From Candidatus Poribacteria bacterium (GTDB taxonomy: Bacteria > Poribacteria > WGA-4E > WGA-3G): a DNA stretch of 64,000 nt. Under the pieces are notes generated by a model. It worked only from the letters and a program-made list of their open reading frames with translations, was not told the origin of the DNA and did not search any database. The stretch lies in contig PYJD01000023.1 of assembly GCA_003635315.1 (NCBI GenBank), positions 279,273 to 343,272 of the forward strand. Reading direction: 5' to 3'. The position numbers were made by a program, and so were the translations under genes. Below are positions 8,343 to 16,796 of this stretch, piece after piece. The stretch's first letter is position 1; every line of letters begins with the position of its first letter.

Positions 8343-8705
8343 TTAACTTTTGTGATTGGTATTTAGTTCGTTGGGAATTAGTTTACCTTGTTTCCACTCT
8401 TTATAACATAGAAATACACCTATAGTGAATAGACTGTATTAAAGAATAGTGGAAAAAGAATCGAAGAAATACAGTATCCGATATAATTGATTTACTAATT
8501 GGAAGTTATCAGAAAATACTACTGCAAAGAAATGAAAAATAAAAGATATACACTTGAAGAGAGTCAGAAATGTATAAGTAACAGCTATAAGTGTAATGGA
8601 TTTTGATTTTGTCTTTAAAGTTAATAGTAGTAACACCACTAATGGAAAAAAGTGGATTACAAGAAAGAATAAAGCGATAATAATATTTATGTATTTTGGA
8701 TCCAT
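8343..8705 (-). pseudogene. Small membrane protein interrupted by an in-frame TAA
   Basis: The first 88 codons (start 8705) encode two or three hydrophobic helices with the central block LLTLKTKSKSITLIAV. A TAA at 8441-8439 ends this frame, but the same frame continues YSLFTIGVFLCYKEWKQGKL to a stop at 8345-8343. The neighbour at 8834-9136 has KTKSIGVIIIII and ends FLVYIEWKNGKFKYH, so the two are paralogues and the in-frame TAA truncates this one. One or two substitutions would restore a 120-residue product. The function of the family is unknown. The alternative is a genuinely shorter protein, with the downstream similarity left over from decay. Confidence 0.6.
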
Positions 8706-8833
8706 ACTAATAAAATGATATTGTAAAACGTATACCTAATATACGGACTGCCAAGTATAATGAGATTATCAATTTAAAATCGGGATGGCAATTAATACCT
8801 CAATTTAACATACAACTAAGGTTGACAAAGATA

Positions 8834-9136
8834 TTAGTGATATTTAAATTTACCATTCTTCCATTCTATATAAACTAAGAAAAGACTGAAAGTAATTAAG
8901 ATAATCAATAGGAAATATGAAATAGAATTTATTAAGATTATCTGTAAAACACCGACATCACCTATCGGCATGATAATAAATCGCATAACAAAATGGATGG
9001 TTTTATAAATTATGCAACTGATAATGATAATTATCACACCTATGGATTTTGTCTTTACAGCAAAGAAAATCAGTGAGCCAATGAAACAGAATTGGACTAT
9101 TGAAATTAGTATGTTATATATAGTAAATGCTTGCAT
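8834..9136 (-). CDS. Small hydrophobic membrane protein, paralogue of the 8343-8705 gene
   Basis: A 100-residue protein with three predicted membrane helices and a basic hydrophilic end, YIEWKNGKFKYH. The central KTKS block and the K-x-I-H/S-F spacing in the second helix are shared with the neighbouring interrupted gene, pointing to a tandem duplication. No recognised domain is visible. Translation begins MQAFTIYNIL at 9136, with no strong ribosome-binding site. Both genes lie between AT-rich spacers and follow the larger membrane protein gene at 9217-10122 on the same strand. Confidence 0.5.
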   Translation of the reverse strand: MQAFTIYNILISIVQFCFIGSLIFFAVKTKSIGVIIIIISCIIYKTIHFVMRFIIMPIGDVGVLQIILINSISYFLLIILITFSLFLVYIEWKNGKFKYH

Positions 9137-9216
9137 GTTATAGATAAATTAGATTGAGTTGCTTCTGTTTGATATCATAATGTTATTTCAACATACAGTC
9201 AATCTAAAGTAATGTA

Positions 9217-10122
9217 TTAGTTCTGAATATCAAACACCCCGTCTACCTGTATTTTTCTATCAATATAGATTAAAGTATAGCCGATGACCCATAATGGAAA
9301 GACGATTCCACGCATGAATAAGTTAACAAATGTCATGATTGAATAGAAGTAAAGGTTATCGCTATCAAGTACTTCATTTAAAAACATCCATTGAAGAAGG
9401 TCTTGGTAGTTTGTGTTACCTGCTATATTGAATACGTACATTATAGATGAAACAGATAATGTGATAATAGTACTGATTGCATAACAAATTATAAGAATTA
9501 GAAATACTATGAATACAATACGCCACCAAGAGAACTTTGTAAGGTTATAACTCTTTTTAAGTGCATACCCTACTTTGGGTATTTCATAAAGAATTACTGG
9601 AATATGAAACATCCAGCTAACAATTATATATATTGAAATTAGTAAGATTATAAATCCAATTATGATACCTGGTAGGATACTTGGAAGACCCAATCTAAGA
9701 GTCATTAGCATAGAAAAACTAACACTCATCAGACCAAGAGCAAGAATTGCTCTAACTATCAGATGGCTTCCAATTAACGGTACTAACCTATGAAATATCC
9801 GTTTGAATATATCGTCTGCTGATATTTCCCTTTCCAAGTAGAGTGAACCAGTTGCATAAACACCTGCGCTAATTGCTATAATGCCAAAAGGCATTGATAT
9901 GAGTACAGGAATTATTTCACCTTGTATACTTCCAGGAATAAAACCTTTTAGTGAGTATTCAAGTAGTAAAGCAATGAAGTAGATTAACGCTATGCTAAGG
10001 TATAGTTTATAGTTATTCCGGTATAGAGCGAAAATTGAATCCAATATATCCCCTATCTTTAGAGATGGTTTATATTGTTCTGAATTCTGGTTGACATCTA
10101 TGGAGTCAATATTTTCATTCAT
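9217..10122 (-). CDS. Multi-pass membrane protein (GDPD-membrane-domain/YciC-like)
   Basis: A 301-residue protein. A hydrophilic N-terminus of about 20 residues is followed by SLKIGDILDSIFALYRNNYKLYLSI. The pattern of an amphipathic G-D-I-x-D-x-x-F-x-L-Y-R-x-N helix entering a six-helix membrane domain is seen in proteins related to the membrane domain of glycerophosphodiesterases and in YciC-like proteins. A SYNLTKFSWWRIVFIVF segment near residue 195 matches the K-x-S-x-x-L-x-x-x-x-W-R block common there. No catalytic domain is present. Function is unknown; envelope-associated by prediction. Confidence 0.6.
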   Translation of the reverse strand: MNENIDSIDVNQNSEQYKPSLKIGDILDSIFALYRNNYKLYLSIALIYFIALLLEYSLKGFIPGSIQGEIIPVLISMPFGIIAISAGVYATGSLYLEREISADDIFKRIFHRLVPLIGSHLIVRAILALGLMSVSFSMLMTLRLGLPSILPGIIIGFIILLISIYIIVSWMFHIPVILYEIPKVGYALKKSYNLTKFSWWRIVFIVFLILIICYAISTIITLSVSSIMYVFNIAGNTNYQDLLQWMFLNEVLDSDNLYFYSIMTFVNLFMRGIVFPLWVIGYTLIYIDRKIQVDGVFDIQN

Positions 10123-10203
10123 TTGATAACTTCAATTAATTCCTTATATTCTTAACAACAGTTTTATCTATAGTCTAACTGAAATTTCGATAATTTGCTA
10201 ATT

Positions 10204-10292
10204 ATACCATTTCTAAACGAATATTTGTCATAAATACTCATGTTATTTGACATTTAGAGCGGTTCCAAATTGTTCCTACCAGGTCTGGATTT
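10204..10292. repeat. Truncated copy of the ATACCA-type MITE
   Basis: ATACCATTTCTAA at 10204 is followed by GAATATTTGTCATAAATAC and CATGTTATTTGACATT, then AGCGGTTCCAAATTGTTCCTACCAGG. The order of blocks equals the reverse complement of the copy at 44361-44487, but the right terminal repeat is missing and the central palindrome is decayed. It sits between two minus-strand genes. Confidence 0.6.
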
Positions 10293-10322
10293 ATAAAAGG
10301 TTGTTTTTCCTTAAATTGACGT

Positions 10323-10931
10323 CTATAGAGATGTGTTAGAAGGCACTATAAAATCAACGTGTTTTGGAATTCCACATGATATAGGTATACCGAGCCATCG
10401 CAATCCAAGAAACCATTTTACGTCTTCAATTTCCTCTACATTCTGATGTATATATTTACGGCTTCCTATTTTGGCTGTTACCGTGAAATCTCTACCTAAA
10501 GGTACATTACGTTCAAATTGAAATTCTCCAAAGGAGTTAGTTTTAACAGGCGTAACTGGAGCGACCAACGGGTGGCTATATGAGACTTCAATATTTTTTA
10601 ACGGAATAAAAGATATCTTGTCTTGATTCAAAACCACTTTGCCCTTGATAGTTCCTTTAAAGTATTTCCGCCATGCGTTCTTGATGATAGTTATCAGCAC
10701 CCCAAGTAATATAGAATAACTTATGCCTTCTACAAAACCAAAATTAACAGAAAAAATATACACCCCTATTGAGACGAATAAAGGTGTCCACCTGTCATTA
10801 AAAACTGGATGGACCCGTCTACGTCTTTGATTTTTAGTTTTCGTTTTAGTCGTATCAGTCGTAAATATGTCCTGCTCCGATACGCTTTTGGTTTTGTAGT
10901 GTCTCAATTTTAACTCCATATTGACCAACAA
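10323..10931 (-). CDS. Hypothetical protein with membrane hairpin and carboxypeptidase-regulatory-like domain
   Basis: A 202-residue protein. Residues 1-45 are basic and cytoplasm-like (KTKTKNQRRRRVHP). Two short hydrophobic helices follow at about residues 50-85 (PLFVSIGVYIFSV and ISYSILLGVLITII). From about residue 95 (KGTIKGKVVLNQDKISFIPLKNIEVSY) the sequence looks like a small beta-sandwich: G-x-V at the start, a P-V-K-T-N-S-F-G-E-F-Q-F turn near 130, and alternating hydrophobics to the end. This matches carboxypeptidase regulatory-like folds. The ATG at residue 5 (10919) is an alternative start. No function assigned. Confidence 0.5.
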   Translation of the reverse strand: MLVNMELKLRHYKTKSVSEQDIFTTDTTKTKTKNQRRRRVHPVFNDRWTPLFVSIGVYIFSVNFGFVEGISYSILLGVLITIIKNAWRKYFKGTIKGKVVLNQDKISFIPLKNIEVSYSHPLVAPVTPVKTNSFGEFQFERNVPLGRDFTVTAKIGSRKYIHQNVEEIEDVKWFLGLRWLGIPISCGIPKHVDFIVPSNTSL

Positions 10932-10969
10932 ATGTACTGAATTCTATTGACTTATTTATAGGTTAAAAT

Positions 10970-11200
10970 TTGTATCTAAAGCAAGTAAAAGATACCCGTC
11001 GAATCATCCGTGAGTTTGTAATAACATATCAGAAATGTAAAAATAAGAAAAGAGAATATAAAATAGAGTGTGTATTAGAAGTGTTAAACAAACATACATA
11101 CGGACAGGGAGACCTCGCCCCGAATGAATCTAACTGTAACTATTGTGAAACATTGATAAAGATCTATCTAAGACTAAGTTTCCCCGAACCATTGTTGTAA
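10970..11200 (+). CDS. Possible small protein (76 residues, TTG start), doubtful
   Basis: An open frame of 76 codons beginning TTG TAT CTA, rich in Lys and Arg and with four cysteines, two in a CNYC pair near the end. There is no good ribosome-binding site and no recognised family. It lies between the divergent gene starting at 10931 and the promoter of the ThDP enzyme gene. It may simply be an open stretch of leader DNA; I keep it only as a low-confidence candidate. Confidence 0.2.
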   Translation: MYLKQVKDTRRIIREFVITYQKCKNKKREYKIECVLEVLNKHTYGQGDLAPNESNCNYCETLIKIYLRLSFPEPLL

Positions 11201-11204
11201 ATAC

Positions 11205-11233
11205 TTGACAGAAGTGATAGAATTGGGTATTCT
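11205..11233 (+). promoter_or_regulatory. Sigma70-like promoter for the ThDP enzyme gene
   Basis: TTGACA at 11205-11210, a 17-base spacer, and TATTCT at 11228-11233. The first hexamer matches the consensus fully; the second matches 4 of 6. Transcription would start near 11240, about 75 bases before the ATG at 11314. Confidence 0.4.
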
Positions 11234-11313
11234 AATACGATGTGTATAATGATGAATTGACCTGAAATAGTCTAAAACTTCAACAAATCTTCCAAATATA
11301 AAACAAGAATCTT

Positions 11314-12882
11314 ATGAAATTTATAACTGGTGGGAATCTTTTTGTAGAGTGCCTTAAAACCCAAGGAGTCGATGTGATTTTCGGTTTACCGGGAAATCAT
11401 CTTGATACTGTATATGAGTCTCTATACTATAACCAAGACGATATTAAGCATTATGTAACGCGTCATGAAGGTGGTGCTGCCTTTATGGCTGATGGCTATT
11501 CGCGAGCAACGGGTGAAGTAGGTGTGTGTATGACAGTTCCAGGACCTGGATCAAATAACGCATCAATAGGGATCTGTGAAGCATTTACCGCCTCCTCACC
11601 AGTCCTTTGGATTACTGGACAAAATGCATCTTATCTTGCCCATAAAGATCCAAGAAAGAGTTTTCATGGATTAGATCAAGAATCAGCTTTTGAATCTATG
11701 ACAAAACACATTGAGATAGTGCATCAGGTGCATCAGATCCCGAATGCAGTGAATCGTGCTTTTGGTGTATTACGGTCTGGACGTCCTGGACCTGTGTTAA
11801 TTGAACTTGCTACGGATGCATTACAAGCAGAAACAGAACAACAAGTTCCAAGAAGAAATCATGGAATTCAAACCATGGCACTCCCAGAGGATATTGATTC
11901 TGTAATCCAACATATTCACAATGCTGAACGTCCATTAATTATCTCAGGTAGTGGTATAAACCATACACGTTCCACCGAAGAGTTATTGGAATTTGCTTCC
12001 TATTTAGATTCTCCAGTATCCATGACAGGTATGGGGAAAGGATCTGTGCCTGAAGATTCACCTAATTGTATTGGCATGTTTAGGGATAGTTATTCTCAAA
12101 CTGCCCTCAAAGAATCAGATCTAATAATTGCAATTGGAACAAGATTTACGTATCGGGATACAGCGAATTGGTCATTAAAATTCTCCAAACCATTAATTCA
12201 CATAGAAGCTGATGTTGATGAGATCAACAAGGAATACCCTGCAACAGTTGGCATTGGTGCAAACCCCAAGTTAGTCCTTAAGCAGTTAAATAATATACTG
12301 AAAGAAGAGAAACTGCATTCAAAGTGGGAAGAGAGATTGGTTGAACTTAATCGAGAGTTTTCATCGGGAGATCCACCGAGAATACTTAAGGATTTACGGG
12401 ATGTAATGCCGCGTGATGCTATACTATCTGTAGATGTAAATATCACCGGATATGGTGCATTAACCCATTTTCCAACATACTATTCGGGGAGTTATATATT
12501 CTCTGGCATCTCAGTGGCGATGGGAATAGGACTGACAGGAGCGATTGGGGCACAGGTTGCATATCCTCAAAGGAAGGTTGTTGCTCTGAGTGGTGATGGA
12601 GGATTTTTAATGACAAGTCCGGATCTTGCTACAGCAGTTATGTATGACCTACCCGTAGTTACAATTATTATGAACGATAGTCAATATACCTCAATTGAGA
12701 GAGGACAGTTACGTCGATTTGGCAAGAGGATTGGTGTTGAGTTAGTTAACCCTGATTTTGTCCAATTTGCAGAATCTTTTGGGGCAGTAGGTCTTCGGGT
12801 TGATAATATTGAGGACTTTAGACCGACAGTAGAAAAAGCACTTTCCCTTGAAAAACCAACAATTATTGATGTAGCGATGTAG
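11314..12882 (+). CDS. Thiamine-diphosphate-dependent enzyme, acetolactate synthase / benzoylformate decarboxylase-like
   Basis: A 522-residue ThDP enzyme with the usual three domains. The Pyr domain has FGLPGNHLDTVYESL and the catalytic glutamate in RHEGGAAFMADGYSRATG (E52). The central domain has the RPLIISGSGI strand near residue 210. The PP domain has the ThDP/Mg motif, GDGGFLMTSPDLATAVMYDLPVVTIIMND at about residues 427-455 (GDG...ND). It could be the large subunit of acetolactate synthase (IlvB-like), but no small subunit or other ilv gene is adjacent and the length is short for IlvB. A benzoylformate decarboxylase- or oxalyl-CoA-decarboxylase-like activity is equally open. A sigma70-like promoter lies upstream; the phosphofructokinase gene follows after about 110 bases. 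Confidence 0.85.
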   Translation: MKFITGGNLFVECLKTQGVDVIFGLPGNHLDTVYESLYYNQDDIKHYVTRHEGGAAFMADGYSRATGEVGVCMTVPGPGSNNASIGICEAFTASSPVLWITGQNASYLAHKDPRKSFHGLDQESAFESMTKHIEIVHQVHQIPNAVNRAFGVLRSGRPGPVLIELATDALQAETEQQVPRRNHGIQTMALPEDIDSVIQHIHNAERPLIISGSGINHTRSTEELLEFASYLDSPVSMTGMGKGSVPEDSPNCIGMFRDSYSQTALKESDLIIAIGTRFTYRDTANWSLKFSKPLIHIEADVDEINKEYPATVGIGANPKLVLKQLNNILKEEKLHSKWEERLVELNREFSSGDPPRILKDLRDVMPRDAILSVDVNITGYGALTHFPTYYSGSYIFSGISVAMGIGLTGAIGAQVAYPQRKVVALSGDGGFLMTSPDLATAVMYDLPVVTIIMNDSQYTSIERGQLRRFGKRIGVELVNPDFVQFAESFGAVGLRVDNIEDFRPTVEKALSLEKPTIIDVAM

Positions 12883-12991
12883 AAAATGTGATTATATACC
12901 AGAATTGACAAGTTTATGCAGTAAGTTTGCAATAATGTTATTTAGTAATAAAGGAAATTAACCTCAATTATCATCTTAGTTAGGAGTTTAT

Positions 12992-14194
12992 ATGCGAAAA
13001 AAGATAGGTGTTCTCACAGGGGGTGGTGATACAAGTGCGCTTAATGCCACCCTTAAAGGTATTGCCCTTAAATCCGAAGAACTTGGTTTTGAACTTATTG
13101 GATTTATGGAGGGATGGAGAGGGGTTCTAAAGGGTGGTAAATACTTTACGCTTACACCTGATCTAATTGATGAGAATCACGGTGGAACCATTTTAAAGAG
13201 TTCACGTACGAATCTAATTGCAACTGATAAATTAGGTGAGTCAATTGATAACCTAAAGAAGCTTAATATCAGTGGTCTTATTCCAATTGGAGGTGACGAT
13301 ACATTAACTGTGGGTGCAGCGTTATCTGAACAGTTCACCACAGTTTTTGTTACAAAAACGATTGATAATGATGTAGGAATTAATCCACCAGAAGGTGATT
13401 CTGTAGATTATTCGAAGATGGTAAATTATTTCTGTCCTGGATTTCCATCTGCAGCGAGTCGTGTAATTGATGCTGTGCGTGATTTAAGAACAACTACGTA
13501 TTCCCATGACCGTGTGATTGTGGTTGAGGCAATGGGAAGGGATGCGGGGTGGTTGACCCTTTCTGCAGCCTACGGTTTGGCAGATTTAATTGTTGTTCCA
13601 GAAGTTCCATATCAACCGGATAAATTGGCGGAAGCTATCCGTGAGAAACATAGAGAACAAGGGAATGTGATCGTCGTTGTATCAGAAGGGATTCGTAATG
13701 ATGCGGGAGAATTAATGATTACATCTCAGGCAGAACTGGATGCATTTGGACATACAAAACCGGGTGGATGTTCTGAGATTATAGTTGAAGCAGTGAAAAA
13801 ACGGTTACCTGAAATTAATAGTTCCTTATTTAGAGCATTAATCTTGGGTTATTTACAAAGATGTGGTAGTCCAATACCCCTTGATAGAGATGCAGCCATT
13901 AAAGCAGGTGCGTTAGCAGTTCGTTCACTTTCAGATGGAATGGTTAATGGTGTAGCTACTATTACCAGAACTGATGTAGGGATAGAACCAATAATGTTAC
14001 CGATAGAACAGGTATTAAAACGTGATGCATCAGGTCATGTCATTAGAAGGAGTCTTGATCCTCGCTTTTACGATTCTGATCGGTATCATTTGTCTCCTGA
14101 AGGTGCGGGTTATTTCAGACCATTATTCGGCGACCTACCACGACGTCGAAGAACTTTAGAGGAAAGAAATTTAGATATTCGTGAAATTGGCTAA
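12992..14194 (+). CDS. pfkA: 6-phosphofructokinase, with pyrophosphate-type active-site residues
   Basis: A 400-residue phosphofructokinase. GVLTGGGDTSALNA is at residues 6-19, the substrate loop is PIGGDDTLTVGA at about 97-108, the catalytic motif is TKTIDNDV near 120-127, and EAMGRDAGWLTLSAAYGLAD lies near 177. GGDD (Asp where ATP enzymes have Gly) and K-T-I-D-N-D (Lys where ATP enzymes have Gly) are the residues associated with pyrophosphate as phosphoryl donor, so PPi dependence is the likelier reading. ATP-using members with these residues exist, so the donor is inferred. The start has SD TAGGAG about 6 bases before ATG. Convergence with glycolysis is general; no other glycolytic gene is nearby. 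Confidence 0.9.
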   Translation: MRKKIGVLTGGGDTSALNATLKGIALKSEELGFELIGFMEGWRGVLKGGKYFTLTPDLIDENHGGTILKSSRTNLIATDKLGESIDNLKKLNISGLIPIGGDDTLTVGAALSEQFTTVFVTKTIDNDVGINPPEGDSVDYSKMVNYFCPGFPSAASRVIDAVRDLRTTTYSHDRVIVVEAMGRDAGWLTLSAAYGLADLIVVPEVPYQPDKLAEAIREKHREQGNVIVVVSEGIRNDAGELMITSQAELDAFGHTKPGGCSEIIVEAVKKRLPEINSSLFRALILGYLQRCGSPIPLDRDAAIKAGALAVRSLSDGMVNGVATITRTDVGIEPIMLPIEQVLKRDASGHVIRRSLDPRFYDSDRYHLSPEGAGYFRPLFGDLPRRRRTLEERNLDIREIG

Positions 14195-14222
14195 ATTTAG
14201 ATAATTTCTTTTAATTCATTAG

Positions 14223-14431
14223 AAAGATATAGAATCCGGTGTGTTTGAACTTGTTCATAACTTTGCTACAAATACTTACCGAGTCATTTATACAGTTAAG
14301 ATTGGGCGAAGCATGTATGTACTCCACAGTTTTCAAAGAAATCAAAACGCGGAATTAGTACCCCAAAGAAGGATATTGACTTGATTAGACGAAGATTGAG
14401 AAGAGTTAAGGAATTGGAGAAAGAATTATGA
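14223..14431 (+). pseudogene. Remnant of a HigB/Gp49-like toxin gene, frameshifted
   Basis: One frame reads KDIESGVFELVHNFATN, then TYRVIYTVKIGRSMYVLHSFQ. The next frame continues KSKRGISTPKKDID, then LIRRRLRRVKELEKEL, and stops at 14429-14431. Together these match the C-terminal part of Gp49-like (HigB-type) RNase toxins: F-E-L-x, Y-R-V-x-Y, H-x-F-Q-K-K-x-x-x-T-P-x-x-x-I-D-x-A/I-x-x-R. The switch needs one extra A in CAAAGAAATC, so a single A was lost from an A-run. The N-terminal half is missing upstream (stop at 14220-14222, pfk end at 14194). The final TGA overlaps the antitoxin ATG (ATGA), the coupling expected of a toxin-antitoxin pair. Confidence 0.7.
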
Positions 14432-14772
14432 GCAGTAGTATAAATATTCAAGAAGGTTGTGGGAATATCTTCAAGGATTTGGGTCTTTCTGATGAGGTGG
14501 CTGAGAAAGAACTCTTAAAAGCTCAGTTAGCAGCCGAGATTTGCCATATTTTCAAAGAACGTAAACTAAATCAAATAGAGGCGGAGAAACTACTTGGCAT
14601 TAAACAATCCGAAGTTTCGCGTCTTAACTCCGCTAAACTTTCTGACTACAGCGTTGAACGATTGATGAGGTTTCTTAATCAATTAAATCGTGATATTGAG
14701 ATACGAATTATACCTTCAGAAGATAGAACAGGACAACAACGGGTGATTTCTGTTGAATTGAATATACCCTAA
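14428..14772 (+). CDS. higA: HigA-type antitoxin, helix-turn-helix regulator
   Basis: A 114-residue protein with a single helix-turn-helix: AQLAAEICHIFKERKLNQIEAEKLLGIKQSEVSRLNSAKLSDYSVERL (about residues 30-78), the HTH_37/XRE arrangement of HigA antitoxins. QIEAEKLLGIKQSEVSRL is the two-helix core. The ATG overlaps the stop of the degraded upstream toxin gene by four bases. Toxin-first order is typical of HigBA. With the toxin broken, the antitoxin is probably an orphan; it could still repress its own promoter or a related locus. A weak terminator-like hairpin follows at 14780-14800. Confidence 0.82.
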   Translation: MSSSINIQEGCGNIFKDLGLSDEVAEKELLKAQLAAEICHIFKERKLNQIEAEKLLGIKQSEVSRLNSAKLSDYSVERLMRFLNQLNRDIEIRIIPSEDRTGQQRVISVELNIP

Positions 14773-14779
14773 ATCATGT

Positions 14780-14800
14780 AGGGAAACGTTCCTTCTTTTT
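14780..14800 (+). terminator. Weak terminator after the antitoxin gene
   Basis: AGGGAA-ACG-TTCCTT can form a six-pair stem (one G-T) followed by C and five T. It is short, but position and T-run fit a Rho-independent terminator 8 bases after the antitoxin stop. Confidence 0.35.
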
Positions 14801-14917
14801 GGATCCAACAAGTATAGGACTTCTTAGTGATTATATTGCTGATGACAGACTCATTTGGGTTCACATTGACTAAGCGATCCATAATGTTTACATAGAGAAA
14901 ATAAGCACAAGTTAGTA

Positions 14918-15979
14918 TTATAAAGGTAGAGTTATGAGCTTACCTGTTTGCGAAGAAAGGTACGTCGCTTCAGCTAATTCGATTCCATCTGTACCTATTT
15001 GTCCATGTGTAGTTGGTTTTTCTTCTCCTACAATACATTTCAACCAATGGTCGATGCTTGCCCCTTTTGCTGCAACCCCCCAATACCTTTGATTGCGTTG
15101 CTCTTCACTCATATTTCGATATGTATTATCATTAGGAACAGGTTCGGTATATTCTTCAGCTTTTGGCATATTGTGAGTTTTCCAACGCAACCCATGTCTT
15201 ATTAGACTTGCGGAACCATTACTTGTAACAAGTCCATTCCCACTATTGGTCATCTCTGCTGCCCAACTTTTAATCATCATACCTACTCCACCATTCTTAA
15301 AATTTACAGTAAGAACAGCATTGTTCTCAACAGCCTTATCGGCTGCTGGGTATGTTCCTCCGAGTGGTACATGACTTGTATATCCATATACTGAAACAGC
15401 AGGTCCAAATAACCACAGCCAAATGTCGAGATTATGGATTGCTTGTTCCACCAGCATTCCACCAGATTCTTCTTTTACAAACAACCATGGGTGTTTCTCT
15501 GGTGAGAACCATCCAACTTGATTTGAATATGTCATTTGTAGCGTGCCAAGCGTTCCATCATCCAATAGTGATTTTAGTTTCATATAACCTGGATCGAACC
15601 GCATCATATAGGCTACCATGAGAATTATACCGGCTTCATCTGTAACAGAAACCATTTCCCGTCCTTCCTTTACACTACAGCACATCGGTTTTTCCATAAG
15701 AATATGCTTCCCTACCTGAGCTGCAGCTTGCGTTATCTCAAGGTGTGGTCGTGGATGTACACACACATCTACGGCATCAATATCATCTCTATCCAAGAGT
15801 TCACGGTAATCTGTGTATGCATCTGCATTAAATTTATCTGCTTGTTCATTTGCAGAAGATTCATTTATGTCAGCAATAGCAACAATATCTGCTCTTCGTG
15901 TGGGTTCTTGATAATATGGCGAATGAAGATTACGGAAGATTCCACCACATCCTATGATTCCAACTCTTAATCTTTCCAT
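14918..15979 (-). CDS. Gfo/Idh/MocA-family NAD(P)-dependent oxidoreductase
   Basis: A 353-residue dehydrogenase. The Rossmann domain begins RVGIIGCGGIFRNLHSPYY (G-x-G-x-x-x at residues 10-15) with an acidic end of strand 2 in IVAIADIN. The catalytic EKPMCC motif is at about residues 96-101 and the substrate domain has the AIHNLDIWLWLFG block near 178-191, whose H-x-x-D is typical of the family. These enzymes oxidise or reduce sugars, inositols and sugar-derived acids. The sequence around the start at 15979 has AAGGAGAAAT. It is a singleton, facing the antitoxin gene. Confidence 0.88.
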   Translation of the reverse strand: MERLRVGIIGCGGIFRNLHSPYYQEPTRRADIVAIADINESSANEQADKFNADAYTDYRELLDRDDIDAVDVCVHPRPHLEITQAAAQVGKHILMEKPMCCSVKEGREMVSVTDEAGIILMVAYMMRFDPGYMKLKSLLDDGTLGTLQMTYSNQVGWFSPEKHPWLFVKEESGGMLVEQAIHNLDIWLWLFGPAVSVYGYTSHVPLGGTYPAADKAVENNAVLTVNFKNGGVGMMIKSWAAEMTNSGNGLVTSNGSASLIRHGLRWKTHNMPKAEEYTEPVPNDNTYRNMSEEQRNQRYWGVAAKGASIDHWLKCIVGEEKPTTHGQIGTDGIELAEATYLSSQTGKLITLPL

Positions 15980-16015
15980 TATTTCTCCTTACTCTGTACC
16001 AATGAACTTATTGTA

Positions 16016-16070
16016 ATTCCATTTCTAAATGAATAGGTGTCATAAATACTTATAATATATGGAATTCGGT
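16016..16070. repeat. Partial copy of the ATACCA-type MITE
   Basis: ATTCCATTTCTAAATGAATAG followed by GTGTCATAAATAC matches the end of the 44361-44487 element nearly base for base, then diverges at TTATAATATATGGAATTC. The rest of 16071-16650 is AT-rich DNA in which I see only short hairpins, including CTCCTA-T-TAGGAG near 16190, and no gene. Confidence 0.55.
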
Positions 16071-16655
16071 GAATCAACAATAAGTATACCACGCTTATGT
16101 TAAAAAACAACTGGATTAACAGAATATAAGGCTATTCTGTCATATTTATTTTGTCCAATTTAACAGTAAGTCACAGTCTCCGAGATCACTCCTATTAGGA
16201 GACCAAGTTTATACCATATTTAGATTAGGAATCATCTTGGTATTGTGTGAACTACATGACATTGGTGTAATTCCTAAAAATTTCTGCTTTCATAGATTTT
16301 TCTAAAATATTGAAAATAAAATGAAGAAAGTATCTATATCTAACAACTCACATTACCAAGAGCAACTTTTTTAACGCAAACATCCAGTTCTATACAATAA
16401 TATAAAACTGATAGGTGACAAATTAGGTAAACATACATACATTACAATGCAAAAAATTGGATAAAGATATTTAGACGTTATGCGTAAATCCTACTTCAAA
16501 ACCTTAACTTTTATGAGAAGTATATAATTAGAGAATACAAGATGACTATCTATAAAAATGATCCTAAATACAAAAGAGTCTTTATGTCAAAAAATCACCA
16601 GTTTTTACACATATTATGCATGTTGGAATTGTCAAAATTCGCAAGGACAACAAAA

Positions 16656-16796
16656 ACACAAAATCACACTTTTTGGAAATTCTTAAAAAGTGAATTTAAA
16701 GTGGCGTAAAGTCAGTCTATGACAAAGGTTAGAGGGGTAATTTACACCAATTTCAATCCTACAGAATGTAGGAAAAAGTGTAACTTTTTTGCTTTT
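16656..16796 (+). promoter_or_regulatory. Hairpin plus AAAAGTGTAAC element, copy B
   Basis: The conserved end is TCCTACA-GAA-TGTAGGA (16757-16773), a 7-bp stem with a GAA loop, followed by AAAAGTGTAACTTTTTT. Relative to copies at 39552 and 7538, three of seven stem pairs differ and all changes are compensated. About 100 bases upstream is ACACAAAAT with an ACTTTTT...AAAAAGT hairpin (16668-16690). Between them, CAGTCTATGACAAAGG resembles CAGACTGTGACAGGGCGG of the 39.5-kb copy. The element lies about 250 bases before the hydrolase gene, in the same direction. Confidence 0.5.

Noticed and set aside
11205..11313. Riboswitch or attenuator before the ThDP enzyme gene
   Set aside because: The leader is only about 75 bases, shows no stable hairpin or terminator and no TPP-box (THI element) sequence.
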